The position numbers and the translations under genes were made by a program. A stretch of 64,000 nucleotides of DNA from the NCBI GenBank assembly GCA_037623315.1, contig JBBJJH010000010.1, positions 62,001-126,000 on the forward strand, in the 5' to 3' direction. Under the pieces are notes generated by a model that saw nothing but the letters and a program-made list of their open reading frames with translations, searched no databases and had not been told where the DNA came from. Positions 1 to 9,730 of the stretch are shown here, one piece after another. The stretch's first letter is position 1. Each line of letters opens with the position of its first letter. This stretch comes from Halanaerobiaceae bacterium ANBcell28. Its GTDB lineage: Bacteria; Bacillota; Halanaerobiia; Halanaerobiales; DTU029.

Positions 1-2637
1 CATTGATAGGATTATTACTACTAACCACTGCTGTATATCTAACCTTTGTGTGTTAAAAAACGAGCTAAATAAAGGTGAATAAATTACTACTAGCTGCATA
101 ATTGTTGATACTAACACTGCCAAAACCAAGTACATATTTCTAAATGGAGATAATTGCCAGAAAGAGTGTTCCTCAGAGCGACAGCTAAATACAAATATTA
201 ATTGGGAAAAAACCAAAGTGGAAAATGCCATTGTGCGTGCAGTATCAATATCTGTACCAAATCTAAAGATAGCAATCAAAAAAGCAGTCATAGTACTTAT
301 ACCAATTAAAGAACCCTGACTAGCAATATGACTAATCATTCCATGAGCAAAAACACTTTCTTTAGGATCACGCGGAGGCTTTTTCATAACATCATCACTA
401 TCATCATCAAGCCCAAGAGCTAACGCAGGCAAACCATCAGTTACTAAATTAACCCATAATATTTGTATAGGTAACAAAGGTAGCGGAAGACCCATAAATA
501 TACCAATAAATATAGCAAGTAACTCCCCAATATTACAAGCCAAAAGGTATTTAATAAATTTCCTGATATTATTATATATTTTACGTCCTTCTTTTATAGC
601 ATGCACTATTGTAGCAAAATTATCATCTGCTAACACTAAAGAAGAAACTTCTTTAGTTACATCAGTCCCTTTCTTACCCATAGCTATACCGATGTCTGCT
701 TCTTTAACTGCAGGCGCATCGTTAACACCATCGCCTGTCATTGCAACAACTTCTCCGTTTTTCTTAAAAGCTTTTACTATTCTTAATTTATCTTCAGGAG
801 ATATCCGGGCAAAGACTTGAACATCTCTTACCATTTTTTCCAGCTTATTATCATCCATATTTTTTATGTCTGACCCTGTAATAACTGAACTTTCTTTATT
901 AATAATACCGATATCTTGTGCAATAACACTAGCTGTTATTTTATGATCTCCAGTTATCATAACTGGTTTAATTCCTGCTTGGTAACATTTTTTTACAGCT
1001 TTATATACTTCAGGCCTAGGTGGATCTATAAAAGCTACCAAGCCTAAAAAGACTAAATTACTCTCATACTTTTTTAATTTATTTTTTTCTACTTTATTGT
1101 GAAATTCACGATAAGCTACAGCTAAAACTCGCAAAGCTTCTCCTGCCATATTGTCATTTGCTCTTAATATCTGATTTTTACTCTCATTACTTAACTGTCT
1201 TTTTTTGCCGTTAACTTCTATATAATTGCATCTGTTTAAAATTACTTCAGGAGCACCCTTTATCCAAAGTTCTTTTTTCCGAGTAGGTGTTTCAACCAAT
1301 ACAGACATTCTTTTACGAGCTGAATTAAAGCTTTCTTCTGATTTTATTTTATATTGATCTTTTAGCTTTATGAATGAATTTCCCACCTGATAATATGCTC
1401 TTACTAAAGCTATCTCTGTCGGATCGCCAAGCATTTCAGGTATAGAAGTTCCCCCAAAAAACTCTTTCACCTTATTAAAAGCCCCTTTTTTTTCTTCACT
1501 TGTTAACTCTACTGTAGTACATAGTGAAGACACTTTCAATAATTTTTTTACTGATAGATCCTTATCAGAAGGATCAAATTCTATAATTTTATTATCTGAA
1601 AATATTTTTTTAAGTGTCATTTTATTTTGTGTTAATGTTCCTGTTTTATCGGAACAAATTACAGTTGAACAACCAAGTGTTTCCACAGCAGGTAACTTTC
1701 TTACTATAGCATTGCTTTTTATCATTTTTTGTACACCAATAGCTAAAACTAAAGTTACAATTGCAGGTAATCCTTCTGGTATAGCCGCAACAGCCAGACT
1801 CACTCCAGCCATTAACATATTATAAGTAGACTGACCTTTTAAGATACCTATTATTACTATTGCTACAGTAACTAATAGACTCAAAATCACTAACCATTTA
1901 CCAAGATTTTTTAACCTTTTCTGTAAAGGTGTTAATTCGTTCTTATTTTTTCCTAAAAGATGTGCTATTTTACCCATTTCCGTGTCCATACCAGTACTAA
2001 CCACAAGGGCCTTACACTTCCCTCTGGTAATTGATGTACCCATAAAAATCATATTAAATTGATTAGCTAGTTCTATTCCTCTTCTATACAAATTTTGATC
2101 AGATTTATCTACAGGAACAGATTCTCCTGTTAATAAAGATTCATCAATTTGCAAAGCATTGGAAGATAATATTCTACAATCAGCAGGTATTTTATCACCA
2201 ATTTCCAATAATATTACATCTCCTGGAACTAATTCTTCTGCATTTAGCTCTTCAATAGTCCCATCCCTTAGCACTCTAGCTATTGGAGCTGATAGTTTCT
2301 TTAACTCCTCTAGAGATTTTTCTGCACGATATTCCTGAATAAAACCCATAATACCATTAAGTATTATGATAGCTAGTATAGTAATACCATCTGTAAACTC
2401 ACCCATCAATAATGATAAAGCGGTTGCAACCATTAATACAATAATCATAAAATCTTTAAATTGACCTAAAAATATACCAATGAGACTTTTTTTGTCATTT
2501 TCTTCGATGAGATTTTTACCATATTCATATTGGCGTCTTTTTACTTCTCTTTTAGATAAACCTCTTTCCATAGAAAAATTAAAGTTTTCTACAAGTTCAT
2601 CCTTATCCAGCAAATAATATTCCTTGTTTGCTAACAT
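1..2637 (-). CDS. Calcium-type P-type ATPase (C-terminus cut by window edge)
   Basis: Reading frame open from the ATG at 2637 to the window edge: 879 codons with no stop, so only the last residues are missing. It is a P-type cation pump of the SERCA/PMR1-like group, predicted to move Ca2+ across the cytoplasmic membrane. Visible motifs: TGES of the actuator domain at residues 170-173, DKTGT with the phosphorylated Asp at residue 330, and TGDGVND at 634-640. Hydrophobic pairs lie around residues 55-100 and 245-300 (with the VAAIPEGLPA ion-binding segment) and a C-terminal bundle starts near residue 680. The start has an AGGGGTGG Shine-Dalgarno sequence. It is divergent from rqcH. Metal specificity is inferred from family resemblance. 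Confidence 0.93.
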   Translation of the reverse strand, partial: MLANKEYYLLDKDELVENFNFSMERGLSKREVKRRQYEYGKNLIEENDKKSLIGIFLGQFKDFMIIVLMVATALSLLMGEFTDGITILAIIILNGIMGFIQEYRAEKSLEELKKLSAPIARVLRDGTIEELNAEELVPGDVILLEIGDKIPADCRILSSNALQIDESLLTGESVPVDKSDQNLYRRGIELANQFNMIFMGTSITRGKCKALVVSTGMDTEMGKIAHLLGKNKNELTPLQKRLKNLGKWLVILSLLVTVAIVIIGILKGQSTYNMLMAGVSLAVAAIPEGLPAIVTLVLAIGVQKMIKSNAIVRKLPAVETLGCSTVICSDKTGTLTQNKMTLKKIFSDNKIIEFDPSDKDLSVKKLLKVSSLCTTVELTSEEKKGAFNKVKEFFGGTSIPEMLGDPTEIALVRAYYQVGNSFIKLKDQYKIKSEESFNSARKRMSVLVETPTRKKELWIKGAPEVILNRCNYIEVNGKKRQLSNESKNQILRANDNMAGEALRVLAVAYREFHNKVEKNKLKKYESNLVFLGLVAFIDPPRPEVYKAVKKCYQAGIKPVMITGDHKITASVIAQDIGIINKESSVITGSDIKNMDDNKLEKMVRDVQVFARISPEDKLRIVKAFKKNGEVVAMTGDGVNDAPAVKEADIGIAMGKKGTDVTKEVSSLVLADDNFATIVHAIKEGRKIYNNIRKFIKYLLACNIGELLAIFIGIFMGLPLPLLPIQILWVNLVTDGLPALALGLDDDSDDVMKKPPRDPKESVFAHGMISHIASQGSLIGISTMTAFLIAIFRFGTDIDTARTMAFSTLVFSQLIFVFSCRSEEHSFWQLSPFRNMYLVLAVLVSTIMQLVVIYSPLFSSFFNTQRLDIQQWLVVIILSM

Positions 2638-2753
2638 ATAACCACCCCTGTTTGTCTATCTATCATAATATTAGTATTCAAAATTCCTAATAAAAAGAAC
2701 AATTTATTTAACTTATATTATTATGCTAATATCAGAACTGCATGCAACTTTAA

Positions 2754-2782
2754 TTGACTATAAGCATTAGATGACTTATACT
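2754..2782 (+). promoter_or_regulatory. Sigma-A promoter of rqcH
   Basis: TTGACT (2754-2759), a 17-base spacer and TATACT (2777-2782). It stands 66 bases before the rqcH ATG in the 211-base divergent gap shared with the P-type ATPase. Confidence 0.75.
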
Positions 2783-2848
2783 AAATAATATATAATTCAG
2801 AATATGAAAAAAGTTTTTTAGAAATGATATTACAAAGGAAGTGATTTT

Positions 2849-4591
2849 ATGTCTATAGACGGCATTATGCTAGCAGCTATTAATAAAGAGCTTAATGATA
2901 CCCTAATTGAAGGAAGAATAGATAAAATATATCAAGTGAATAAACATTTAGTAACAATTTTAATCAGAAATAATAATTTCAACTATAAATTACTCATGTC
3001 CTCACATCCAGTTTTTTCTAGAATTCATATTAGTACATCCTCTTTTAAAAATCCTATTAAAGCTCCTGATTTTTGTATGCTTCTAAGAAAATATCTCATG
3101 CGTGGAATTATAAAAAAAATAGAACAACCTGATTTTGAAAGAATTATTAATATAGAAGTAAGTATATATAATAAGTTATATAATTTAATTATTGAGATAA
3201 TGGGCAAACATAGTAACATCAGTCTTATAGACCAAGATGGTATTGTCCTAGATTCCATTAAAAGAGTAAGTTCACAAATTAGCCGTGAAAGGCAACTTTA
3301 CCCTGGAATAAAATACAAATACCCACCTAGACAAGATAAACTCAATCCATTAATAGTAAGTCAAGATAATTATTTTGAGAAAATTCCTGATGATTTTCAG
3401 CAGGCAGCTCATCGAGCTATTATGTTTAATTTTCGAGGTATCGGACCTTATTCTGCCAAAGAAATTGTTTATCGAGCAAATATTGATCCTACAACTCCTT
3501 ATAATCAACTGAGTAAAAAAGAAAAATTTAATATTTGGAATAAGTTTAATGAAATTTTTACAAATATAAATCAAGGCAATTTTCAGCCAAGTCTGGGCAT
3601 AAAAAACAATAATATTAAATATATCTCTGCTTTTCCATTAAAACACCGTAAAGAAGATAATATTTTATATAAAAATACTGGAGAATTATTTGATTTTTAT
3701 TATCAAAATGAAATACTTGACAAAACCCTTAATCAATATAAACATAAATTAAACGATATTAGTAATACTTATCTGAAAAAAAATCTCATAAAACAAGAGA
3801 AGTTAAAATCTAAATTAAAAGTAGGGGAAAATGCAGACGAATTCAAAAAAATTGGGGAATTAATAACTGCAAATTTATATCAAATAAAAAGAGGAATGAC
3901 TGAATTGGATGTAATTGATTTTTACCATCCTGAACAAAAAAATATAAGTCTTAAGCTAGACCCTAAAATCTCACCTTCTAAGAATGCACAAAAATATTAT
4001 AAAAAATATAGCAAAGCAAAAAAAAGTATTACTTATCTTAAAAAACAAATTGCTATTTTAAGACATGAAGAAAAGTATTTAGAGCAAGTATTGTTAAATA
4101 TTGAACAGGCAGAAAGTGAGGAAGAACTTAAGGAAATTAAAGAAGAACTCATTAAAGAGGGATATATAAAGGAAAATAAAAAAAATAAGAAGGAAAAGAA
4201 AAAAAACAAAGCCTTAGCTCCACACAAATTCAGATCATCTGACGGTTTTGATATACTAGTTGGACGTAATAACCATCAAAATGATTATTTGACAAAGAAA
4301 CTAGCTAACAAGGAAGACATTTGGCTACATGTTAAAGATCTAGCAGGTTCTCATACAATTATTAGAAACCATACAAGAGATGAAATTCCTTTGGAGACAA
4401 TAAAAGAAGCTGCAATAATCGCAGCTTATTACAGCAAAGCCAGACTCTCTGAAAATGTCCCTATTGATTATACAGAAATAAAAAATGTTAATAAACCAAA
4501 GGGAGCAAAGCCTGGCTTAGTTTATTATGAAGATTACCAAACTGTTTTTGCTACTCCTAAGAAAAAATTAATAGATAAATTGAAACAATAA
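2849..4591 (+). CDS. rqcH: Rqc2/NEMF-family ribosome quality control protein RqcH (NFACT)
   Basis: 580 residues, usual length for the family. RqcH binds stalled 50S subunits carrying peptidyl-tRNA and recruits tRNA-Ala to add alanine tails that mark the nascent chain for degradation (known for Bacillus). Domains in order: NFACT-N (about 1-150), helix-hairpin-helix region (about 180-235), a long charged coiled coil (about 285-440, Lys/Glu rich at its end) and the NFACT-R RNA-binding domain (about 450-570, with DIWLHVKDLAGSH). The conserved acidic-Arg pair needed for tRNA handling is Glu97-Arg98 here, where Asp-Arg is usual in Bacillus. Start ATG is preceded by AAAGGAAGTG and a sigma-A promoter. 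Older annotations call this fibronectin-binding protein. Confidence 0.93.
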   Translation: MSIDGIMLAAINKELNDTLIEGRIDKIYQVNKHLVTILIRNNNFNYKLLMSSHPVFSRIHISTSSFKNPIKAPDFCMLLRKYLMRGIIKKIEQPDFERIINIEVSIYNKLYNLIIEIMGKHSNISLIDQDGIVLDSIKRVSSQISRERQLYPGIKYKYPPRQDKLNPLIVSQDNYFEKIPDDFQQAAHRAIMFNFRGIGPYSAKEIVYRANIDPTTPYNQLSKKEKFNIWNKFNEIFTNINQGNFQPSLGIKNNNIKYISAFPLKHRKEDNILYKNTGELFDFYYQNEILDKTLNQYKHKLNDISNTYLKKNLIKQEKLKSKLKVGENADEFKKIGELITANLYQIKRGMTELDVIDFYHPEQKNISLKLDPKISPSKNAQKYYKKYSKAKKSITYLKKQIAILRHEEKYLEQVLLNIEQAESEEELKEIKEELIKEGYIKENKKNKKEKKKNKALAPHKFRSSDGFDILVGRNNHQNDYLTKKLANKEDIWLHVKDLAGSHTIIRNHTRDEIPLETIKEAAIIAAYYSKARLSENVPIDYTEIKNVNKPKGAKPGLVYYEDYQTVFATPKKKLIDKLKQ

Positions 4592-4624
4592 AAATCAAAA
4601 AAATCTACTGCAGGAGCTTTTAAA

Positions 4625-6142
4625 TTATTTTTTGTTATGCAGATAAAACATTATAAGCCTAATAACTAATAAAGTTATTAGCAATATCAAAGATATTATA
4701 GCAATAAAATCACCCCAGCGTTGATAAAGCGTTTCTATATTATTCAAGGCTATTTCATTTGAAATTAACGATTTTTCCTGTGAGTGCTTTTTTACTATCG
4801 AAGTACCTGCAGGTGATATAATTCCACCATAACCCATATTAGCAGATTTTAAAACAGAGCGTCTATTTTCTACAGCCCTAAAAATAGTTGCAGCCCACAT
4901 TTGTTCCTGTAGATTACCTCTTCTATACCAGGATTCAACAGATTGGGTTACTATAAAATCTGCTTCTAATATATTCTTTTGAACTAAATAAGGAAATAAT
5001 ATTTCAGAACAAATTACTGTTCTCCAAGCAAAAGAATCCAAAGAAAATATAGTAGCTTCATTTCCAGGTGTTTGCGAAGACAATCTGACCCCTAATTTCC
5101 GTATTAAATCTACCATAGGAAAATATTCTCCAAAAGGCACTAAGCGCATCTTATTATATCGGTTTTCTATACTTCCATCCGGCGTCAACAAAAAACTACT
5201 ATTATATCTTTCCACATTATTATCAATAATTGCATGACCACTTATTTGCAAATAAGATTCCTCTAGCGGAAAATATTCCATAAATTTATCATAGTAATAT
5301 TGATTTCTAATTAAGTCAAATGTTAATGCTGTCTCTGGCCAAACAATTAATTTAACACCATCCAATTCATGTGATTTACTCATCAAATTATCTATATTAG
5401 GTTCTATATTAGAACTTAACCATTTTTCCTGTGGATCTAAACTTGTTTGTATAACAGCAACTTCTATACTTTCATAATCTTCATTATTATACTGATTTAT
5501 ACGCCAAGCACCAAAAAACACGATAAACACCAAAAATAAAATCATTGGAACAATATACCTAATATTTTTACGTATCAAACTTTTATACATGTATCCGTTA
5601 ATTAGGATTAATATAAAACCTACTAAGAAAATCCCTCCATATTCAGCAAATTGTACTAGAGATAAAAAATTAGCCTGTGTATAAGCAAGATATCCAAAAG
5701 GAAGTTCTGAAAAAAATAAATAACGTAAGTACTCAAATCCAATCCAAGTTATCGCTAGTAAGAAGACACTTATATCTTTATCATTTTTGATAAATTTATA
5801 AATTATAGCCCAAAATCCATAAATTAAGCCATATAAAATAAAGAGTAAAAAAAACATAAAAAAAGCAGGTATATAAGGCAAGCCACTAAATTCAATTAAG
5901 GGATAATACAGCCAATACGATGAGTAAAAAATTAAAGTTGACCCCATTAGAGTACCAGAAATAAACACTTTTAATGTACTTAGTTCTCTTATAGCAAACA
6001 AGAAAGGTATAAGTCCAATCCATGATAAAAAAAATAAGGACGGATAACTTAAAGGTGCCGATAGTAAAAAACCTGCTAATACCGCTAAGAAATATCTTTT
6101 TGATAAATATTTTTTAGATAAAAGACTCTTGAAGTTTATCAA
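4625..6142 (-). CDS. lnt: Apolipoprotein N-acyltransferase
   Basis: 505 residues from the TTG at 6142, chosen because AGGAG lies 8 bases before it; a GTG at 6151 abuts the Shine-Dalgarno sequence and is unlikely. It is predicted to add the third acyl chain to lipoproteins in the inner membrane, the last step after Lgt and LspA. About seven N-terminal membrane helices (residues 15-215) are followed by a nitrilase-fold domain. The Glu-Lys-Cys triad is visible: Glu270 in PETALTF, Lys331 in YNKMRLVPFGEYFP and Cys378 in VICSEILFP. A C-terminal helix follows. A full Lnt is unusual in monoderm Firmicutes and normal in diderms. lspA lies elsewhere in the window (30882-31337). Confidence 0.93.
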   Translation of the reverse strand: MINFKSLLSKKYLSKRYFLAVLAGFLLSAPLSYPSLFFLSWIGLIPFLFAIRELSTLKVFISGTLMGSTLIFYSSYWLYYPLIEFSGLPYIPAFFMFFLLFILYGLIYGFWAIIYKFIKNDKDISVFLLAITWIGFEYLRYLFFSELPFGYLAYTQANFLSLVQFAEYGGIFLVGFILILINGYMYKSLIRKNIRYIVPMILFLVFIVFFGAWRINQYNNEDYESIEVAVIQTSLDPQEKWLSSNIEPNIDNLMSKSHELDGVKLIVWPETALTFDLIRNQYYYDKFMEYFPLEESYLQISGHAIIDNNVERYNSSFLLTPDGSIENRYNKMRLVPFGEYFPMVDLIRKLGVRLSSQTPGNEATIFSLDSFAWRTVICSEILFPYLVQKNILEADFIVTQSVESWYRRGNLQEQMWAATIFRAVENRRSVLKSANMGYGGIISPAGTSIVKKHSQEKSLISNEIALNNIETLYQRWGDFIAIISLILLITLLVIRLIMFYLHNKK

Positions 6143-6229
6143 TATAGCCACTCCTATTTAAATTAATAATAAAAATTAACACAAAAACTATACTTGATTA
6201 TTTCAAATATAACTCTAGGTTTAAAAATT

Positions 6230-6907
6230 CTAAAATTTTTTCTTTAACCCTTCTATATCTTTTATATAAATTTTGTTTCCGTTAATTTTAACTAATCCTT
6301 CTTTCTTAAAGTCACTCAGAGTGCGACTTACAGTCTCACGAGTAGTTCCTATAAAATTAGCCATTTCTTGTCTGTTTAGTTCAAGTACAGATTTTTTCTC
6401 TTCATCACCAAATTTATATAATAAATCTATAAGTAAGGTAGCAACACGTCCCTTAGTATCTCGCAATCCAAGATTTTCTATCTTGTTTTGGGCCTGTTTT
6501 AACTTTTTCGCCATTTCTTGTAACATACCCCATCCTAGGTCTGGATTCTTATAGAAATATTTTCTAAACTTTTCTTTAGAAAGTGAAGCCAGCTCAACTT
6601 CTTCCATTGTTATTGCAGAAGCAGGATAATGTTTAATTCCAAACAAAACAACTTCCCCAAAAACATCTCCTCTTTGAAAAATATCAAGTATCTGCTCCTC
6701 TCCATCAGCGTTTCTTTTGATAGCTTTTACTTTACCACGTTTCAAGAAAAAAACATTATCACCTGGATCACCTTGAAAGAATAATGTTTGGTTTGCAGGA
6801 TATGTTTTATTAAGCAATAACTTGCTTAATTCTATTAATTGTTTCTTATCTAATTCAGAAAATAATATAGACTTTTTAAAAAAACTTATATCTTCTAGAC
6901 TGCCCAA
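6230..6907 (-). CDS. Crp/Fnr-family transcription regulator
   Basis: 225 residues. The N-terminal cyclic-nucleotide-binding-type beta barrel (about 10-130) is followed by a dimer helix and a C-terminal winged helix-turn-helix (about 150-225) with the recognition segment MANFIGTTRETVSRTL. The TTG start at 6907 is supported by AAAGGAGG seven bases upstream and lies inside the end of the preceding gene (13-base overlap), so translation is coupled. There is no cysteine, so it is not an Fe-S FNR, and the Arg that contacts cAMP phosphate in Crp is not seen, so the effector is unknown. It is the last gene of the cobalamin/opine-dehydrogenase operon and is the obvious candidate for its regulator (inference). 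Confidence 0.9.
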   Translation of the reverse strand: MGSLEDISFFKKSILFSELDKKQLIELSKLLLNKTYPANQTLFFQGDPGDNVFFLKRGKVKAIKRNADGEEQILDIFQRGDVFGEVVLFGIKHYPASAITMEEVELASLSKEKFRKYFYKNPDLGWGMLQEMAKKLKQAQNKIENLGLRDTKGRVATLLIDLLYKFGDEEKKSVLELNRQEMANFIGTTRETVSRTLSDFKKEGLVKINGNKIYIKDIEGLKKKF

Positions 6908-8547
6908 AGCTTTTCCTCCTTTAAAATCTTTTTAATCCGATCTTCTTCATTCATAATTTTTTCATTTTTATAATCATAAGCATAGCAAGCTCCGTTAATT
7001 AATTTTGTTCGTAGTTTACCCGCAGCTAATTGATTGCCCTTTAAATGAGGTGCATCAATCAAGCCAATTTTTATAGCTTTTATTATAGATGATGGATCAG
7101 ATAAAGGATCATTATTATTTTGAAACCCTAGTTCTCTAATTGCTTCTAATAGTACTTTAGCTTCATTTAATAACTCTTCTTTTCGTTTTATAACTTCCTG
7201 ATCAGTAGAAAACTGAGGACAGTTATATACCAAGTTATTAATAAGCTGCCTTGCAATCTGGCAACTTTCTATTATATCTTCACTTTTAGCAGCATGATCT
7301 GCTTCTGAAAAAGCAACTACATGTATTATATCAGGATTTAAAGCCATAGACAAGAATGTAGAATAAGCCAACTGCCCTTTTGCCTTATTTAGATTAACGG
7401 GAAAGCTACTCAAACCTGCTCTAGCTTGAGTTAAAACCCTAAAATTATTGTCAACTAATCCTTCTATTAATTCTTTTTTAGCTAAAATCTTAGCAATATC
7501 CATCTGAGCCGATGTACCGCATGGGGTATTAAACATGTATTGAGCAATATATGTTTTAACTCCCATTTTTTTGGCATTATATGCAGCTAAAAATGCCATT
7601 ACTACAGCTATTGTATCATGTGCATCACGTAAACTCCAATGATGTGATTCATTGACTTCTACAGGAATATTTCTTGTTCCATGCCACTTCATTAACTTTT
7701 GATTTTCAGATATAGAATCAAAAAGATTTCTAGGCCCACGTCCATCTAATTGATTATACCAAGTTAAAGGTACTGCACACCAGGCATTATTTATAGTTTT
7801 TATTAAGATATCGGCCATTTTAAAAACATCCCTAGTTCCACTATAGGAACGCATTAAAGGATAATTTCCTCTACGACTCGCTTGATAGATTTCATCCAAA
7901 TCTTTTAGACTTCTTATAGGCACACCCCCAGCACCTGTTTCTGCTTGGTCCATTTCTTCTGGTCGAAAAAAGGATTCCTGTGCATTTTGATCAGGACCTA
8001 AAGATATGATATCCAAGACTTTACTTTTAGCTATTTTCTTAATGCCCTTTACTGTATCTTCAATACTAGGCAAGCCAAAATGATGTCTGATTAATGGATA
8101 AGGTTTTTTATTTTCAAGTCTTTCTAAAAGATCATCGCTGTATTTTATGTCTTCTAAATTTATATCTCTACCCTCAAGAAAGGCGATAATTTCATCAATT
8201 TCCTCTTCACCAGTGAAGATTTTTTCGAACAATGCTATTTTTTTAGCTTTTTCTGCAACAGGTTTAGTTCCACCAAATATATACCTACAATTACTTAACT
8301 TTTCTTCTTTGACTCTTTTTTCTAACCTTCGTAATATATTATAAGCTGTTTCTGCTGTTAAACGATAAGAAACAGCAACTATATCAGGTTTTTCTTCCTT
8401 AATTCTTTCTATTAAATAATCAACTGAAATAGCTGGTCCTAAAAACTTAGCTAAGTAACCATGTTCTTCAGCCAGTTTAAAGAAATTCAATACTCCAGCC
8501 ACATGAACACAATTACCTATAGAAGCACCTATAATAGTTTGCTTCAT
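6895..8547 (-). CDS. Fused cobalamin-binding / glutamate-mutase-like protein
   Basis: 550 residues from the ATG at 8547; AAAGGGG nine bases upstream decides this start over the TTG at 8556. The N-terminal 135 residues look like a B12-binding Rossmann domain: the His loop reads CVHVAG at residues 13-18, matching the DxHxxG motif but with Cys in place of Asp. The rest resembles a mutase TIM barrel of the MutE kind (GTRDVFKMADILIKTINNAW, then a segment with WHGTRNIPVEVNESHHWS). The overall layout is therefore like glutamate mutase S and E subunits joined in one chain. Substrate unknown. The opine-dehydrogenase-like gene ends one base upstream and the Crp gene overlaps its end, so the three are one operon. 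It could instead be a cobalamin-dependent sensor or a methyltransferase-like protein. Confidence 0.75.
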   Translation of the reverse strand: MKQTIIGASIGNCVHVAGVLNFFKLAEEHGYLAKFLGPAISVDYLIERIKEEKPDIVAVSYRLTAETAYNILRRLEKRVKEEKLSNCRYIFGGTKPVAEKAKKIALFEKIFTGEEEIDEIIAFLEGRDINLEDIKYSDDLLERLENKKPYPLIRHHFGLPSIEDTVKGIKKIAKSKVLDIISLGPDQNAQESFFRPEEMDQAETGAGGVPIRSLKDLDEIYQASRRGNYPLMRSYSGTRDVFKMADILIKTINNAWCAVPLTWYNQLDGRGPRNLFDSISENQKLMKWHGTRNIPVEVNESHHWSLRDAHDTIAVVMAFLAAYNAKKMGVKTYIAQYMFNTPCGTSAQMDIAKILAKKELIEGLVDNNFRVLTQARAGLSSFPVNLNKAKGQLAYSTFLSMALNPDIIHVVAFSEADHAAKSEDIIESCQIARQLINNLVYNCPQFSTDQEVIKRKEELLNEAKVLLEAIRELGFQNNNDPLSDPSSIIKAIKIGLIDAPHLKGNQLAAGKLRTKLINGACYAYDYKNEKIMNEEDRIKKILKEEKLWAV

Positions 8548-8548
8548 C

Positions 8549-9730
8549 TTATTCAACCCCTTTTTTTAATTTGACAAAATCCCCATAGATTAAATTATCA
8601 AATTTGCTTACAATCCTTCTATTTAGAGATGGATGTATTTTAACATCGCCAATTACTCCTGTATTTACAAGATTGATAAGTTCATCTACAGACAAATTCT
8701 GAATTCCTAACGATTGAACTGTCCTACCTTCTGACCGAAAATCTCTTGCACAGGCTGTATTAGCAAGATCAATTATTAAATTAATAGTTGGAGTCTCTAT
8801 ATTAATATGCTCAGCTATAGATGCAATCGGAACTAAACTCATCGGTACATCCTCTAAAACATAACGGTGATTTATATAAGCAGGAGCAAAAATTCCCTGA
8901 TATTGATCATTATTTTGTAAAAGCTCAAACAAATCCTTACCTCTAGCACCATAACTCATTCGCAGCCAATCTGAAGCACTTAAGGGAACAACCCCCAAAG
9001 CCTTCGCTACTTTCATCCGTTCAAAGTCCATCTTTTCAATAATATTACTGATAGTAGGAGAAATACCCTGCTGGTAATAATAAAAATTACCTTCAGTTGA
9101 TTCAATCCAGGCCATATTCAATAAGGTAGGTGCAGGATGAAAAATAGCCCCAATGTTGTCAAGACTAGTTTTCAATACATTTTCTACAGGCGAGAATTGT
9201 GGCAATACTCTGAATAAAAGATCTATGACTTCTCTGCTCCTATTACTTGGAAAAGCAGCAAATGCAACATGATTCTTTATGGCAAAAATTTTAGCCCGTG
9301 CAGGACCTATAACCCGACTTGCAAAAATAAACGTTTGGGATTCTGCAATAATACAATTAGCCATACAATTATTATCTCGTAAAGTATTATAGAATTCTAA
9401 AGCCCCACCTGTCCTACCTGGGTTTAAAACAACTTTGTGTTCATCTTTTAAAAATGGTGCTAGCTCTTTAGCTAAAAAGCGATGAGCTATTGCTGGTGTT
9501 ACGATCATAATTAATTCTACATCTTCGATTACTTCTGCGACATTAGTACTTACTATATTTAGTCTAGCAAAACCCTCTAATACACCTTCTAAGTATATTC
9601 CTCCAATTTCTTTTATTCTTTTTATTGCTTCGTATGTACGATTGTAAATATTTACCTCGTTTCCATGTAAAGCTAGATATGCAGCAATAGCTTGGCCTCC
9701 ATTTCCAGCCCCTAAAACAGCTATTTTCAT
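8549..9730 (-). CDS. NAD/NADP octopine/opine dehydrogenase family protein
   Basis: 393 residues. The N-terminal Rossmann fold starts with GAGNGGQAIAAYLALHG (residues 7-23), typical of NAD(P)-binding 6-phosphogluconate-dehydrogenase-like enzymes. The C-terminal helical domain (about 190-360) resembles the octopine dehydrogenase domain, with the expected His in IFHPAPTLLNMAWIES. Family members join an amino acid and a keto acid reductively or run the reverse reaction; the substrate here cannot be read from sequence. ATG start with GGGGGTG seven bases upstream. First gene of the operon, one base before the cobalamin protein, which suggests that one enzyme uses the product of the other (inference). 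Confidence 0.85.
   Translation of the reverse strand: MKIAVLGAGNGGQAIAAYLALHGNEVNIYNRTYEAIKRIKEIGGIYLEGVLEGFARLNIVSTNVAEVIEDVELIMIVTPAIAHRFLAKELAPFLKDEHKVVLNPGRTGGALEFYNTLRDNNCMANCIIAESQTFIFASRVIGPARAKIFAIKNHVAFAAFPSNRSREVIDLLFRVLPQFSPVENVLKTSLDNIGAIFHPAPTLLNMAWIESTEGNFYYYQQGISPTISNIIEKMDFERMKVAKALGVVPLSASDWLRMSYGARGKDLFELLQNNDQYQGIFAPAYINHRYVLEDVPMSLVPIASIAEHINIETPTINLIIDLANTACARDFRSEGRTVQSLGIQNLSVDELINLVNTGVIGDVKIHPSLNRRIVSKFDNLIYGDFVKLKKGVE

Noticed and set aside
4592-4624. CTCCTGCAGTAG palindrome between rqcH and lnt as a terminator
   Set aside because: The palindrome leaves no room for a loop and no stable hairpin forms.
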